Part shown: one piece after another, positions 9,546 to 18,833 of the stretch
Layout: each line of letters begins with the position of its first letter
How positions within the stretch are numbered: position 1 is the first letter of the stretch
Made by a program: the position numbers and the translations under genes
Source of the DNA: a bacterium
Lineage (GTDB): Bacteria > Patescibacteriota > Patescibacteriia > JACQRZ01
Length of the DNA stretch: 43,121 nucleotides
Direction of reading: 5' to 3'
NCBI GenBank assembly: GCA_030688365.1
Contig: JAUYIE010000005.1
Location: 69,764 to 112,884 of the forward strand
The notes under the pieces: generated by a model
What the model saw: the letters and a program-made list of their open reading frames with translations, nothing else
Database searches by the model: none
Told to the model about the DNA's origin: nothing

Positions 9546-11432
9546 ATGTTACACCAAGTATCCGTCATACCATCACTTAGACTCCCCAGACAGCTGGGTT
9601 TTTTTGACTATACCTACGATGACTCAACAAACGAAAAAATTAAAAAAGGCCAATTTGTTACCATACCTTTTAAAAATCGAGAATGCACTGGCGTTGTCAT
9701 GAACATTGAAAAACTTCATACAAATAAAAAACAGGTACAACTTAAAAGCATTTCTACTATTCGTCATGATCTTACCCCACTCCTTGAATCAGAAATATCA
9801 TATATTCTCAATATTTCTAGACACTACTGTGTATCGCCTTCCACCATGTTGCATTTGATGTACCCTCTGACACTTATAAAATTAAGAAAACGGGCAAAAA
9901 TAGAAAAAAGTACCGATAGTATCAAAGCACGACATCAACTCCCATTAAAAGGAAAACTGCAATCTGTATCATTTCATTATCAGCACATGCACGAAGCGAG
10001 TGATTATTACAAAGTCCTCGTCCGTACTGCCATCAAAAAAAAGGAACAGCTTATTATCGTTACGCCCACCTTGCAACGAGCGAAATATTTATTTGAACAC
10101 TTATCTCAATATAAATCGTCAATAACATTGGCAGAAAATGAAGGTATACGGGAACAACGATCGGTACGTACGATGGCACAGCGCGGTGACAATTTGATTT
10201 TTATCGGAGCGCGTTATTTGTTGGGAATCCCCTACTCCACTTTAAAAACAATTATCATAGACCAAAGTGAGCATCAAAATCACAAGCTTCATTTAGGAAA
10301 CCCGCTTATTGATAATAATGTTTCCGCTGTTTTTAAAGCATCGGCGTATCACGCACGTATCATTTTCTCATCGTGCGCGCCACGGCTGGAAGAATTTTCT
10401 TTTATCCCCTGCACTCATCCAAAAAGACATACAGCGTTTGCGCCGATTGTAATAAATATGCATGATGAATTCCGTGGCGGTAACGTTGATTTTATCAGTC
10501 AACGACTGCAAGAAGAAATCAGTAGTACACTCTTTGAAAAAAAATCCGTTGTATTGTATCTCAACCACAAAGGAGGAGGAAAATCCGTCGTATGTAAAGA
10601 ATGTAAATATGTTTTTATCTGTCCATCCTGCCAACAATATCTGCGTTTTAGTCAAAAAAATACACAATTACACTGTTTGACGTGCAAACACACACAGATA
10701 GCTCCTGATCAATGCCCACATTGTCATGGTGTATCATTATTATTTCTCGGACTTGGTATTGAAAAAATTGCACAACGACTCTCACAACTTTTTTCCAAAA
10801 TACCCATCTTCACTTTGGACAGCGAGACCACAACCGCGCATCTCTCGCCCAAACAACCCTCAATAATTGTTGCAACATCTCGTATCCTCTATGATACAAC
10901 TGATTATATTTCTTCAGCTGGTCTTATTGCATGCATTGCAACAGACCCTATTGTATCCATGGAACAATTCCGCGCGGTTGAAGGGCAATGGCAAGAATAT
11001 GCACAGTTTTTTTCCATGCGCAACACAGAGGCGACCTGTCTGATACAAGTATTTAACACTGACGTACCATTTATCCAAACACTAAAACTTCTTGATTATC
11101 ATTCATTTGCAAATAATGAACTGGCCATGCGAAAAAAATACCACCTTCCTCCTTTCACTCGCCACATCTTATGTACCTTTAAAGGTCGTGAAACAGAAGA
11201 AAATACCCAAGTAAAATCACTATGTAACGCGTTACAAGAAACGATTGACTTTTCATCAAATTCTACTACAATAACTCTAATTCCAAAATCATCAACACGA
11301 CGATCTAGCCGCATTTTAATACAGATCACCGCACCGTATGATTCGTTATATGTTACTCCAGAAGTCATCCATGCAGTCTTAATGAAATTATCAGCGGATT
11401 GGATGATTAATCCTGATCCGCGTATACTATAA
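9546..11432 (+). CDS. priA: PriA-like primosomal protein N' with degenerate helicase motifs
   Basis: PriA N-terminal region; zinc-binding CKECKYVFICPSCQQYLRFSQKNTQLHCLTCKHTQIAPDQCPHCHG; GLGIEKIAQRLSQLF; PriA-like C-terminus (AMRKKYHLPPFTRHI). Start set at ATG 9546; the ORF track starts at 9417. Confidence 0.8.
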   Translation: MLHQVSVIPSLRLPRQLGFFDYTYDDSTNEKIKKGQFVTIPFKNRECTGVVMNIEKLHTNKKQVQLKSISTIRHDLTPLLESEISYILNISRHYCVSPSTMLHLMYPLTLIKLRKRAKIEKSTDSIKARHQLPLKGKLQSVSFHYQHMHEASDYYKVLVRTAIKKKEQLIIVTPTLQRAKYLFEHLSQYKSSITLAENEGIREQRSVRTMAQRGDNLIFIGARYLLGIPYSTLKTIIIDQSEHQNHKLHLGNPLIDNNVSAVFKASAYHARIIFSSCAPRLEEFSFIPCTHPKRHTAFAPIVINMHDEFRGGNVDFISQRLQEEISSTLFEKKSVVLYLNHKGGGKSVVCKECKYVFICPSCQQYLRFSQKNTQLHCLTCKHTQIAPDQCPHCHGVSLLFLGLGIEKIAQRLSQLFSKIPIFTLDSETTTAHLSPKQPSIIVATSRILYDTTDYISSAGLIACIATDPIVSMEQFRAVEGQWQEYAQFFSMRNTEATCLIQVFNTDVPFIQTLKLLDYHSFANNELAMRKKYHLPPFTRHILCTFKGRETEENTQVKSLCNALQETIDFSSNSTTITLIPKSSTRRSSRILIQITAPYDSLYVTPEVIHAVLMKLSADWMINPDPRIL

Positions 11433-11436
11433 TTAT

Positions 11437-11943
11437 ATGAAAAAACTCGCACTCGTACCTGCCAACGTGGCGGTATTACATGAAAAAACAAAAAAAATAC
11501 CGCTTGCAACAATCGTACAGGCGGATTTTCAAAAATTGATTGATGAGATGATCTATACGATGTATGAAGAAAACGGCATCGGTCTTGCGGCAACTCAAGT
11601 GGGAAAAGATATCGCGCTCGCTACATTAGTACCTGACCCCCATCGTTTTGATTTTTACAAAAATGGATCACGTGAAGCCATTGTTATCATAAATCCAACC
11701 ATAGCCAACACATCTATTCGCTCCAAGAGCGAAGACGAGGGTTGCTTATCAGTCCCCGGTTTTGTCGGTACGGTCAAACGACATAGTGCTGTCACCGTAC
11801 AGTTTACCGATCGCGATGGTACAACGCAAACAGTAAAAGCAAGAGGACTTCTTGCACATGTTTTTCAACATGAGATAGATCATCTCAACGGCACGTTGTT
11901 TCTAGATCGTGCGGAAAAATTATTCAAAATTGAACACGCCTAG
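11437..11943 (+). CDS. def: Peptide deformylase
   Basis: Motifs GIGLAATQVG, EGCLSVPG, QHEIDHLNGTLF. Confidence 0.95.
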   Translation: MKKLALVPANVAVLHEKTKKIPLATIVQADFQKLIDEMIYTMYEENGIGLAATQVGKDIALATLVPDPHRFDFYKNGSREAIVIINPTIANTSIRSKSEDEGCLSVPGFVGTVKRHSAVTVQFTDRDGTTQTVKARGLLAHVFQHEIDHLNGTLFLDRAEKLFKIEHA

Positions 11944-11947
11944 ATAT

Positions 11948-12880
11948 ATGCGCATTATTTTTTTTGGCACTCCAGCATACTCGGTCGGTTTTCTTCATAG
12001 TTTGATTTCCGCCGGCATGAAACCGATCACTGTTGTGTCCCAACCTGACCGTCCAATAGGTAGAGAAAAAGTAATTGTAGCGACACCTACAAAAGAACTT
12101 GCGCTGGCAAACCATATTCCCGTTTTACAACCCGAAGACGTCAACGATCCAACATTTATTTCAGCGTTAAAACAACTAACACCAGACTTGATCATCGTCG
12201 TCTCTTTTGGACAAATCATTTCTCAAGATGTCATCAATATACCTAAATACGGCTGTATCAATGTTCATCCATCATTATTACCGGCTCTACGGGGTGCCAC
12301 ACCGCTTCAGAGCGCTATTTTGCAGGGTTTATCCGAGACAGGTATCACTATCATGCTTATGGACGAGAAAATGGATCATGGCCCCCTGTTGGCCCAAAAA
12401 CACATTCCTATTTCCATGGATGAAACCTATATTTCGCTTACTGAAAAAACTATAGATCAAGGAAGATCATTGCTTGTGGATACGATTCAAGACTTTGTCG
12501 ATGGAAAAATCACACCCCAAACGCAGGACCACGAAAAAGCGACATTTACAAAAATGTTAAAAAAAGAGACTGGCAAAGTAACCGGTGAAAAATCAATCAC
12601 TGAAGTACGTCGTATGTTGCGCGCGTTGTATCCATGGCCAGGATTGTGGTGTGAATACAACGGCAAACGTATTAAGATACATTCTATTGGTGAAGACACC
12701 ATTACCGATCCACCACACCCTCCTGGCACCCTTTTTACTCTACCTGATTACCCACATTCGTTGTGGTACCAGTTATCAAACGGATCTATTGAACTTGTTA
12801 CCGTGCAACCTGAAGGAAAAAATAACATGTCCGGCGAAGAATTTGCCCGTGGTTATCTACGCCCAGAGTCTCAATTTTAA
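11948..12880 (+). CDS. fmt: Methionyl-tRNA formyltransferase
   Basis: MRIIFFGTPAYSVGFL, VVSQPDRPIGR, INVHPSLLPALRGATPLQSAILQG, MDEKMDHGPLL; directly after def. Confidence 0.95.
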   Translation: MRIIFFGTPAYSVGFLHSLISAGMKPITVVSQPDRPIGREKVIVATPTKELALANHIPVLQPEDVNDPTFISALKQLTPDLIIVVSFGQIISQDVINIPKYGCINVHPSLLPALRGATPLQSAILQGLSETGITIMLMDEKMDHGPLLAQKHIPISMDETYISLTEKTIDQGRSLLVDTIQDFVDGKITPQTQDHEKATFTKMLKKETGKVTGEKSITEVRRMLRALYPWPGLWCEYNGKRIKIHSIGEDTITDPPHPPGTLFTLPDYPHSLWYQLSNGSIELVTVQPEGKNNMSGEEFARGYLRPESQF

Positions 12881-13599
12881 ATCGTAGATTTTTTTGGCGC
12901 TTTCCAATAGACCGAACGTTGAAACTTCAGATTGCCGTCTAGTTTTTGAAATTCCTTATTGTGAAAATTATAAATTATTGGCTCTCCCCAATCAAAATCC
13001 AGATTCGGAATATCCTTTGAAGATATATTTTCAATGTATTTTATAATAGCTCGCATGGTGTTTCCATGACTGGCGATGATTATATTTTTTCTTTCTTTTA
13101 ACAATGGGGTTATCCTTTTTCTAAAAAAAGGAATGACGCGACCATACACGTCCTTGAGACTTTCACCCCCAGGTGGACGATCAGTATACCCGCGCCTCCA
13201 TGCCAACACCTTTTTCTTTCCAAATTTTTTACTGGCGACGTCCTTTCTCATACCCTGTAACTCGCCGTAATATCGCTCATTGAGTAAGCTTGTAGCGTTT
13301 ACCAATATCTCATCTCGTGCAATATTATCGGCAAAAAGGAATCGTTTTTTCTTCTTATCAGTAGGATGAAGAAAAATGGCACCCTTTTCCTGTTCCGCAA
13401 GGATAATATTCAGCGTATCTTGCGCGCGCTCCAAGTGAGATGTAAATCCCTGATGAATTGTTAGGTGTTTTAATTTTTTCGCACAGTCCATCGCTTCCTG
13501 CACTCCCTTTTGGCTTAACGTAACGTCAACCCAGCCGGTAAATCTATTTGAAAGATTCCAGCGAGATTGTCCGTGACGCACGAGAATAAGATATGACAT
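12877..13599 (-). CDS. gpmA: 2,3-bisphosphoglycerate-dependent phosphoglycerate mutase
   Basis: LVRHGQSRWNLSNRFTGWVDVTLSQKG, NERYYGELQGM, RGYTDRPPGGESLKDV, IIASHGNTMRAIIKYIE. Confidence 0.93.
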   Translation of the reverse strand: MSYLILVRHGQSRWNLSNRFTGWVDVTLSQKGVQEAMDCAKKLKHLTIHQGFTSHLERAQDTLNIILAEQEKGAIFLHPTDKKKKRFLFADNIARDEILVNATSLLNERYYGELQGMRKDVASKKFGKKKVLAWRRGYTDRPPGGESLKDVYGRVIPFFRKRITPLLKERKNIIIASHGNTMRAIIKYIENISSKDIPNLDFDWGEPIIYNFHNKEFQKLDGNLKFQRSVYWKAPKKSTI

Positions 13600-13610
13600 A
13601 ATAAAAATTA

Positions 13611-15962
13611 TTATACCATATCATCAAATACTCGTCCTACCATGATAAGATATGCGATACCCAAAGGATGATTAAGATATGGTGTAAAAAAATGCGTAAT
13701 CGCAAGTGCAATAAGTCCCAACCATATCCCCATACGCCATGCATACTGCATACCGTTTTTCTCAATGACGGTATTTTTTATCGCTTTCCATCCTCGATAC
13801 AATATATGAAGAAAAAACAGTGCATAGACAATAAGACCAACAAGACCAAGTTTTAACAAAATATCTAAATATCCCCACTCAAATGCGTATGTCGTATATG
13901 TACCACTTGGATCATTTTCAAGTACGCGTGGATCTTGAGAAATATATGTCAACGTTTTACCAAAACCATATCCGATGAGCGGATTGTGTAGCACTTCTTT
14001 GCTCATAACGGGCAATAGACTCCATCGCGAGCCTACCGCTGCTTCACTTTCAAATCTTTTTTTGACAGAATTGACCCCCACATCAGTTTGAGTTGCAAAA
14101 AAAGGAATTTTTATCACTCCAATGATGATCACAAGCGCAAATAGCCCCATGCAGACCCCTTTACCAATCAATACCGCATATCGTTTCCACGATATTCCTT
14201 TTGCCGCTAACACTGCCAATACGACACCACTGCACACTAACGCGACACCAAGACTACGAGACTGGCTAATAATAATTCCACTTACAATAAGTGATCCTAC
14301 CCATATCGCCCTGCCGGTATACCGTGGCATATAGGGAGACTTTCCTTCTCCACCCCATCGTACATACGCAAGTATACCAAGAAAAAATGGCAACAAATAT
14401 ATCTGACTTTGCAAAAACGTGCGATAGACGTTTTGACTGACAAGAGTGATTTCTCCCACACCCGTATCTCGGACCCAACGATACACTGCCGTCATCAAAT
14501 CTGACCCAATACCTGGATGCGACATCAAGTACACCAGTGATAATGTCTTTGTTATTTGCAAAGCGATAGCAACACATATCAACCGCGCCATTTGTTTATA
14601 ACCTCCTTTATCCGCAAACGTGTCATATAGCACCGGCGCAATGAAAAAATAATACCATGCGTTTGCATCTGCAAAGACTGATGAAACATCATTACGCGCC
14701 CAACCATATAATGTCCCTGCGATAATAATGACCCCCATAGCGACATACCACCAACGGAATACGGATTTTCTCATCGTCAAAAATCCTGCTGGAAAAAACG
14801 TCTTGGTTTGTATTGCAGAATATACATATTTTAAAAACCATGCGAGGCAAATCCCTATGAAAATGATAATACGCACATTGATCGTGTTGTCCCCGATTGA
14901 CCAGGCAAACAAACCGCCTTTTGAGCCAATGATGAGTTCTGCCAACACGACAAGACCTGCATACGGCAAATGATATAGCCCGAGAATTAATGTCAGTGTC
15001 CCCACGATCCAAAACATCATGCTATTTATGGTTGGCACTGACCATCCAACAAACGACAGCACTTCAACACCGGCAATCAGCAAACTTATCCACACCCAAA
15101 ATTGGAGATGTATTTTCCTATACTTGCGTACTGCCAATGACGGCTGATTTTTTAACCATACAAACACAAACCCTACCGGATACATGATAGCAAGCACAAG
15201 CCATGCAAAAAATCCTTTGTGTTTATACATATACGTCTTGCAACTCGCGCTATAATTCCGAAATCGCGAGAGACTAGGGTATTGTGCAAAACTTGATCCC
15301 CCTTCATGTATTATTTCCGCTGATGGCGTATACATAACACGATTATCACTTTCCTTAATACGTGCACAAAGATCCACTTCTTCAAACCAAACAAAGAATT
15401 TTTCATCAAAAAGACCCACCTTTTCCAGCACCGACGCGCGTATCATCATGCATGCACCCATGATTTGCGGGACTTCTTGTTCTTTTTCATAATCAAAATC
15501 ATGCCAAAAATAACGTTGTACGATTGCGAGCTTTGAAAAAACAAATAACAGCTGTGACCAAAATGTCGGCAATCTGCGTACTGACGGTTGTATACTGCCA
15601 TCGGGATTCAGGATCTTCGGCCCGACAACCCCTACATCAGGATGTGTATCCAAATACGCAATCAATGCATCCAGCGTTTCCGACTTGATTTGTGTATCGT
15701 CATTGAGCACCAAGATGTATTCTCCCTTTGCATGACGAATACCCTGGTTGTTGGCGGTACTAAAACCCTTGTTTTCTTCATTAGCGATAAGGTTGACCTG
15801 CGGAAACTCCTGGCGTACCATGTCAACACTGCCATCTGAAGAAGCGTTATCCACAACAATCACTTCAAGCGACTCTTTTGATGGATATGCAAAAAGAGAC
15901 GCGAGGCAATAACGCAAATGTTCCCGTACGTTCCAACTGGCAATCACAATGGAGAGTTTCAT
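13611..15962 (-). CDS. Fusion protein: N-terminal GT2 glycosyltransferase plus C-terminal O-antigen ligase/polymerase-like membrane domain
   Basis: N-terminus IVIASWNVREHLRYCLASL...VVDNASSDGS...LNDDTQ...EEVDLCARI (GT2); C-terminus multi-TM with RSLGVALV...GSRWSLLPVMSKEVLHNPLIGYGFGKT (Wzy/WaaL-like). Confidence 0.85.
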   Translation of the reverse strand: MKLSIVIASWNVREHLRYCLASLFAYPSKESLEVIVVDNASSDGSVDMVRQEFPQVNLIANEENKGFSTANNQGIRHAKGEYILVLNDDTQIKSETLDALIAYLDTHPDVGVVGPKILNPDGSIQPSVRRLPTFWSQLLFVFSKLAIVQRYFWHDFDYEKEQEVPQIMGACMMIRASVLEKVGLFDEKFFVWFEEVDLCARIKESDNRVMYTPSAEIIHEGGSSFAQYPSLSRFRNYSASCKTYMYKHKGFFAWLVLAIMYPVGFVFVWLKNQPSLAVRKYRKIHLQFWVWISLLIAGVEVLSFVGWSVPTINSMMFWIVGTLTLILGLYHLPYAGLVVLAELIIGSKGGLFAWSIGDNTINVRIIIFIGICLAWFLKYVYSAIQTKTFFPAGFLTMRKSVFRWWYVAMGVIIIAGTLYGWARNDVSSVFADANAWYYFFIAPVLYDTFADKGGYKQMARLICVAIALQITKTLSLVYLMSHPGIGSDLMTAVYRWVRDTGVGEITLVSQNVYRTFLQSQIYLLPFFLGILAYVRWGGEGKSPYMPRYTGRAIWVGSLIVSGIIISQSRSLGVALVCSGVVLAVLAAKGISWKRYAVLIGKGVCMGLFALVIIIGVIKIPFFATQTDVGVNSVKKRFESEAAVGSRWSLLPVMSKEVLHNPLIGYGFGKTLTYISQDPRVLENDPSGTYTTYAFEWGYLDILLKLGLVGLIVYALFFLHILYRGWKAIKNTVIEKNGMQYAWRMGIWLGLIALAITHFFTPYLNHPLGIAYLIMVGRVFDDMV

Positions 15963-16009
15963 ATACTGGCAATCCTACGGTATTTGAGCGGTTTTGTAAA
16001 TAAACAAAT

Positions 16010-16050
16010 AAGCTTACCGGAAGGATCTTAGTGTCCCGCGTGATAAGCTT
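16010..16050 (-). terminator. Candidate terminator downstream of the 70 aa ORF
   Basis: Inverted repeat AAGCTTA...TAAGCTT with partially complementary inner sequence, followed on the minus strand by ATTTGTTTATTT. Confidence 0.35.
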
Positions 16051-16059
16051 TAAAATTTT

Positions 16060-16272
16060 TTAAGTTAGACGGCCATGACGATCGAATGAATGCCTAACGA
16101 ATCTTTCTTTATTCTTTTTTTCACTGTTATCAGCATCTTCGCTGACAAAAGTAGTAGACTTGCTCAAATTTTTACTAATCCGTAGGTCATTTTGGGCAAT
16201 TATATCCCTTAACTCCTCATCGGTGAGCGGGCGATACTCATAAACTTTTTTAAAATTTGCTGTTTTTTTCAT
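16060..16272 (-). CDS. Small hypothetical protein (70 aa)
   Basis: ORF preceded on the minus strand by GGGAGGTAAGA-ATG (strong Shine-Dalgarno) and a candidate promoter; no recognised family. Confidence 0.6.
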   Translation of the reverse strand: MKKTANFKKVYEYRPLTDEELRDIIAQNDLRISKNLSKSTTFVSEDADNSEKKNKERFVRHSFDRHGRLT

Positions 16273-16304
16273 TCTTACCTCCCGGTAAAATAAAAATAAA
16301 TATC

Positions 16305-16333
16305 TTGACTATACTACCACGATAAAGTATTTT
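16305..16333 (+). promoter_or_regulatory. Candidate truB promoter
   Basis: TTGACT (16305-16310), 17 nt, TATTTT (16328-16333). Confidence 0.5.
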
Positions 16334-16338
16334 GTCAA
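16311..16338 (-). promoter_or_regulatory. Candidate promoter of the 70 aa ORF, overlapping the truB promoter
   Basis: Minus strand TTGACA (16333-16338), 16 nt, TAGTAT (16311-16316). Confidence 0.45.
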
Positions 16339-16362
16339 GTGGATAATAGACGAATAAAAAAT

Positions 16363-16998
16363 ATGAAAGAAAATGGCCTCTATCTCATAAATAAACCCGC
16401 TGGCTCCACATCTCACGATATGGTATCAAAAGCGCGTCGTATCACTGGTGAACGGCGCATCGGACATGCAGGCACGCTTGATCCTTTTGCTCAAGGATTG
16501 CTTATTATTCTTGTCGGACGAGAATGGACCAAGCGCCAGTCAGAATTTTTGCACATGGATAAAACGTATGAAGCGACACTCATTCTCGGTGCAACCAGTG
16601 ACACTGAAGATTGCACAGGGATTATCACACCACAAGAATGTAATCCCCTCTCTCTGCATGACATCCAAAACGTGTGTGCATCTTTTATGAAAACATACGA
16701 TCAAATGCCGTCCTCTTTTTCCGCAAAAAAAATTAACGGACAAAAAGCGTACGATCTCGCCCGTAAAGGAATCGTCCCAAATCTAAAAACACAATCTATT
16801 ACTATTCATTCACTTGAAATATTAGACTACACATGGCCAAACCTCACTGTCCGCGTTCATGTATCAAGCGGTACATACATACGCGCACTCGCACGTGATA
16901 TCGGTAATGAGCTTGGTTGTGGCGCATACGTAGAAAACCTCAAACGTACTTCCATAGGACCATACAAACTAGGGGATGCAATGCAAATAGATATATAA
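16363..16998 (+). CDS. truB: tRNA pseudouridine(55) synthase TruB
   Basis: GLYLINKPAGSTSHDMVSKAR, GHAGTLDPFAQGLLIILVG, KTYEATLILGATSDTED, SSGTYIRALARDIG. Start set at ATG 16363; the ORF-track start at 16339 is just downstream of the candidate -10. Confidence 0.95.
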   Translation: MKENGLYLINKPAGSTSHDMVSKARRITGERRIGHAGTLDPFAQGLLIILVGREWTKRQSEFLHMDKTYEATLILGATSDTEDCTGIITPQECNPLSLHDIQNVCASFMKTYDQMPSSFSAKKINGQKAYDLARKGIVPNLKTQSITIHSLEILDYTWPNLTVRVHVSSGTYIRALARDIGNELGCGAYVENLKRTSIGPYKLGDAMQIDI

Positions 16999-17010
16999 AA
17001 TCCCCCAACG

Positions 17011-17709
17011 TTATAACTTGTGTTTCTTTTGTATCACCTTCATCGCCGTCTCATACTTTTCAATCGCTTTGATGTGTATACCAAACTTTTTCCATGGTAT
17101 TTTATACATAATTTTTGGCATCCATGTACTGATTCCTGTTCCCGCTTTACGTTGCACTATTGTAGCAAGTACATCATCTACAAAATATCCTGTATGACCT
17201 TGCTCTAACATCGTCAACCATAAATCCCAATCCTGAAATTTTTTGATAGATTCATCAAACCCGGGAAACTGCTCTCGTCGAATCAATGCAGAGGTGTGTA
17301 TATATGGTTGACGGCGTAAAAAATCAGCATCAAATGGCCGTCCGGGAAACAACTTCACACCCCAATAGAATGAATAATATGCATACGAAGCGTCAGGATG
17401 AGTCTCCAGCGCGCTTACGAGAGTGGAAAAGGCGTGAGGCGCAAACTCTTGATCGTCATCCGCAAACATCAGATATGCACCCTTACTATGTCTAAAACCC
17501 AGATTACGTGCCACAGGCGCACCTTTATTTTCTTGTTTAAAATAATGAATCCTATCCCAATATGGCGCCAGGATGTTTTCTGTATCATCTGTACAACCGT
17601 CATTGACCACAATAACCTCAATCTCCTTATAATTTTGTGTAAAAATAGCGTCCAATGTTTTTGGAAGCTGATCGGCTCTATTGTACGTTGGAATAATAAC
17701 AGAAATCAT
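17011..17709 (-). CDS. GT2 family glycosyltransferase
   Basis: MISVIIPTYNRADQLPKTLDAIFTQNYKEIEVIVVNDGCTDDT, ARNLGFRHSKGAYLMFADDDQ. Confidence 0.92.
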   Translation of the reverse strand: MISVIIPTYNRADQLPKTLDAIFTQNYKEIEVIVVNDGCTDDTENILAPYWDRIHYFKQENKGAPVARNLGFRHSKGAYLMFADDDQEFAPHAFSTLVSALETHPDASYAYYSFYWGVKLFPGRPFDADFLRRQPYIHTSALIRREQFPGFDESIKKFQDWDLWLTMLEQGHTGYFVDDVLATIVQRKAGTGISTWMPKIMYKIPWKKFGIHIKAIEKYETAMKVIQKKHKL

Positions 17710-18833
17710 AGCTTCACTCTATCAATCACATTGATAAGATTACGCGCCTGGATGTTCCAAGAAAAATCACGTAACACTCTTTCTTTACCGTATCGTCCCA
17801 ATACATGTGCATACTCTGGATCATCAAACAATCGCACAATCGCCTGTGAAATAGACGATACTTCTCCTTGTCGCACAACAATACCACTCTGACCATCTAT
17901 CACCGCCTCCTCCACGCCCCCTGTTGCGGTTGCGATGACAGGTAGTGCAAATGCATTTGCTTCCAAATAAACAATACCAAACCCTTCCACATCTCCTGCG
18001 ATATCCACAGGAGTCATCACAAATACGTCGGCCTGACCATACCATGCCCGTACTTCCTGATCAGGAAGTGCCCCCATAAATCGTACAGAAGTTTCCAGTC
18101 CCAATTCTTTCACCAGTGAATGTAATGTTTGTTGATACGGTCCGTCTCCAACAATCACATAGTGCGTATCAGGGTATTTTTTTAAAACTTCGGGAAGTGC
18201 TTGGATGACATACTCATGTCCTTTGCGAGGAACGAGCCGGCACACAGTCAGCAATGTATGTCCTGTCTTATATTGTGTACTCTGTGACGATGTAGCCGTT
18301 GGAGTATTCACTGGGCAAGGGTAGACATATGAGATACGCGACGTAGATACATCCAATGACTCCAATGCGTTTGCCGTGTAATGACTATTGACGATAACAG
18401 CTGATGCTCGCGACAAAATAGATTTCATCAACCAACGTTTTCGTGTAGATTTCTGGTGCACGATATCCATACCATGACAAGAGACAACGTATGGCAATTT
18501 CATAAAAAATGAGAGGATCCATACCGCGGTTCCTACTGGTAAAATCTGACCGACGATGACAACATCAGGTTTTTGAGTCTTGATCACACGCAATAAATTT
18601 ATTATTAAAACCACCCACGCAGGTCTAAAAACACGCGACAAAAATGGCAAGCGGACGATTGGATATGAGGTAGACATTTCTTGTACTCCCGCCGGTAACG
18701 GTGGAGCCATCACAACAAAATCAGAAGATCCAATCGCATGTGCTAACTTCATCCAATAATATGAAACGCCACCCACGGATGGGAAAAAATCAAACGTTAT
18801 GAGGAGAGTTTTTTTCATAAGCAAGAGGTTCAT
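17706..18833 (-). CDS. GT4 family (GT-B fold) glycosyltransferase
   Basis: TLLTVCRLVPRKGHEYVIQALPEV, YVIVGDGPYQQTL, EGFGIVYLEANAFALPVIATATGGVEEAV. Likely start at MNLLLMKKT (18833) or MKKT (18818); the ORF track starts at 18947, inside the upstream flippase gene. Confidence 0.9.
   Translation of the reverse strand: MNLLLMKKTLLITFDFFPSVGGVSYYWMKLAHAIGSSDFVVMAPPLPAGVQEMSTSYPIVRLPFLSRVFRPAWVVLIINLLRVIKTQKPDVVIVGQILPVGTAVWILSFFMKLPYVVSCHGMDIVHQKSTRKRWLMKSILSRASAVIVNSHYTANALESLDVSTSRISYVYPCPVNTPTATSSQSTQYKTGHTLLTVCRLVPRKGHEYVIQALPEVLKKYPDTHYVIVGDGPYQQTLHSLVKELGLETSVRFMGALPDQEVRAWYGQADVFVMTPVDIAGDVEGFGIVYLEANAFALPVIATATGGVEEAVIDGQSGIVVRQGEVSSISQAIVRLFDDPEYAHVLGRYGKERVLRDFSWNIQARNLINVIDRVKL

Noticed and set aside
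9546-11432. priA-like gene as a pseudogene
   Set aside because: The frame is intact and full length, and the zinc-binding cysteines are conserved, arguing for a maintained, divergent protein.
11099-11593. 164 aa minus-strand ORF spanning the priA/def junction
   Set aside because: Antisense to the C-terminus of priA and start of def; no motif support or SD.
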